Assembly: GCF_021390335.1 (NCBI RefSeq) | Contig: NZ_JAJUXK010000001.1 | Coordinates: 1,178,001-1,242,000 of the forward strand | Length of the DNA: 64,000 bases | Source of the DNA: Dyadobacter sp. CY343 | GTDB taxonomy: Bacteria > Bacteroidota > Bacteroidia > Cytophagales > Spirosomataceae | Reading direction: 5' to 3' | In this document: positions 63,948 to 64,000 of the stretch, one piece after another | Position numbering within the stretch: position 1 is the first letter of the stretch | Layout: each line of letters opens with the position of its first letter | Program-made: the position numbers and the translations under genes | The notes under the pieces: model-generated | Databases searched by the model: none | Seen by the model: only the letters and a program-made list of their open reading frames with translations | What the model was told of the DNA's origin: nothing

Positions 63948-64000
63948 ATGAAAAATCGATTACAAACTTTTCCCTGTTTCAAGGGTACATGGTTAAGCGG
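63948..64000 (+). CDS. Start of a truncated gene at the window edge
   Basis: Only the first 17 codons are in the window, starting MKNRLQTFPCFKGTWLSG, which could be a signal peptide or the start of a SusC-like protein. It has a consensus promoter upstream and a leader of about 120 bases. Product cannot be decided. Confidence 0.4.
   Translation, partial: MKNRLQTFPCFKGTWLS

Overview
The window looks like a chromosome segment of a free-living, plant- or soil-associated Bacteroidota bacterium of the Cytophagales/Spirosomaceae type, and Dyadobacter-like is my best guess. The grounds are SusC/SusD pairs, a hybrid two-component regulator, a type IX secretion (T9SS) C-terminal sorting domain, LytTR/LytS pairs, Bacteroidota-style promoters (-7 box TAnnTTTG) and a lack of strong Shine-Dalgarno sequences. 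I saw no rRNA, tRNA, CRISPR array or insertion sequence.

Layout. (1) 19-7521, + strand: a tightly overlapping sialic-acid operon with a NanA-type lyase, a periplasmic NanM-like propeller fused to an SSS symporter, a sialate O-acetylesterase, an AGE-family 2-epimerase and a GH33 sialidase. Together they would release, de-acetylate, import and catabolise sialic acid. (2) 7.7-17.1 kb: a patchwork of universal stress proteins, a PAS histidine kinase, D-lactate dehydrogenase, BLUF and DinB proteins. Mixed in are several broken genes: PAS/kinase and FixH remnants, the C-terminal third of a P-type ATPase, a truncated Usp, a CoA-transferase/Usp mosaic and a truncated quinone reductase. I read this as a decaying micro-oxic/stress island. 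(3) 17.2-29.5 kb: ordinary housekeeping and accessory genes (MscS, NhaA, FtsX-type permease, RibD-like reductase, a divergent HxlR/NmrA pair with visible operators, AraC, SDR, an outer-membrane barrel, a LytTR/LytS pair). (4) 30.0-37.5 kb, + strand: three tandem tail-collar (MdpB-like) proteins, a GNAT acetyltransferase, a DUF6916-like protein and a 1643-residue beta-helix/Ig/T9SS surface protein. This is the best candidate for an undescribed system. (5) 37.6-39.2 kb: a siderophore-interacting flavoprotein and an AraC regulator, - strand. (6) 39.3-63.7 kb: a complete glucuronoarabinoxylan utilisation locus with an HTCS sensor, SusC, SusD, GH43, GH95, GH43, an exported VOC protein, ThuA, a tandem CE1 esterase, GH10, an SGNH-CE4 fusion and GH67. 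A new promoter and the first codons of another gene lie at the right edge.

How the genes work together. The sialic-acid operon and the xylan locus are both glycan-scavenging systems. In the xylan locus, GH10 cuts the backbone, GH67 removes glucuronate, the GH43s remove arabinose/xylose, the esterases remove feruloyl and acetyl groups, GH95 removes a terminal L-galactose or L-fucose, and SusC/SusD import the oligosaccharides under HTCS control. All family assignments come from reading protein motifs; no database search was run.
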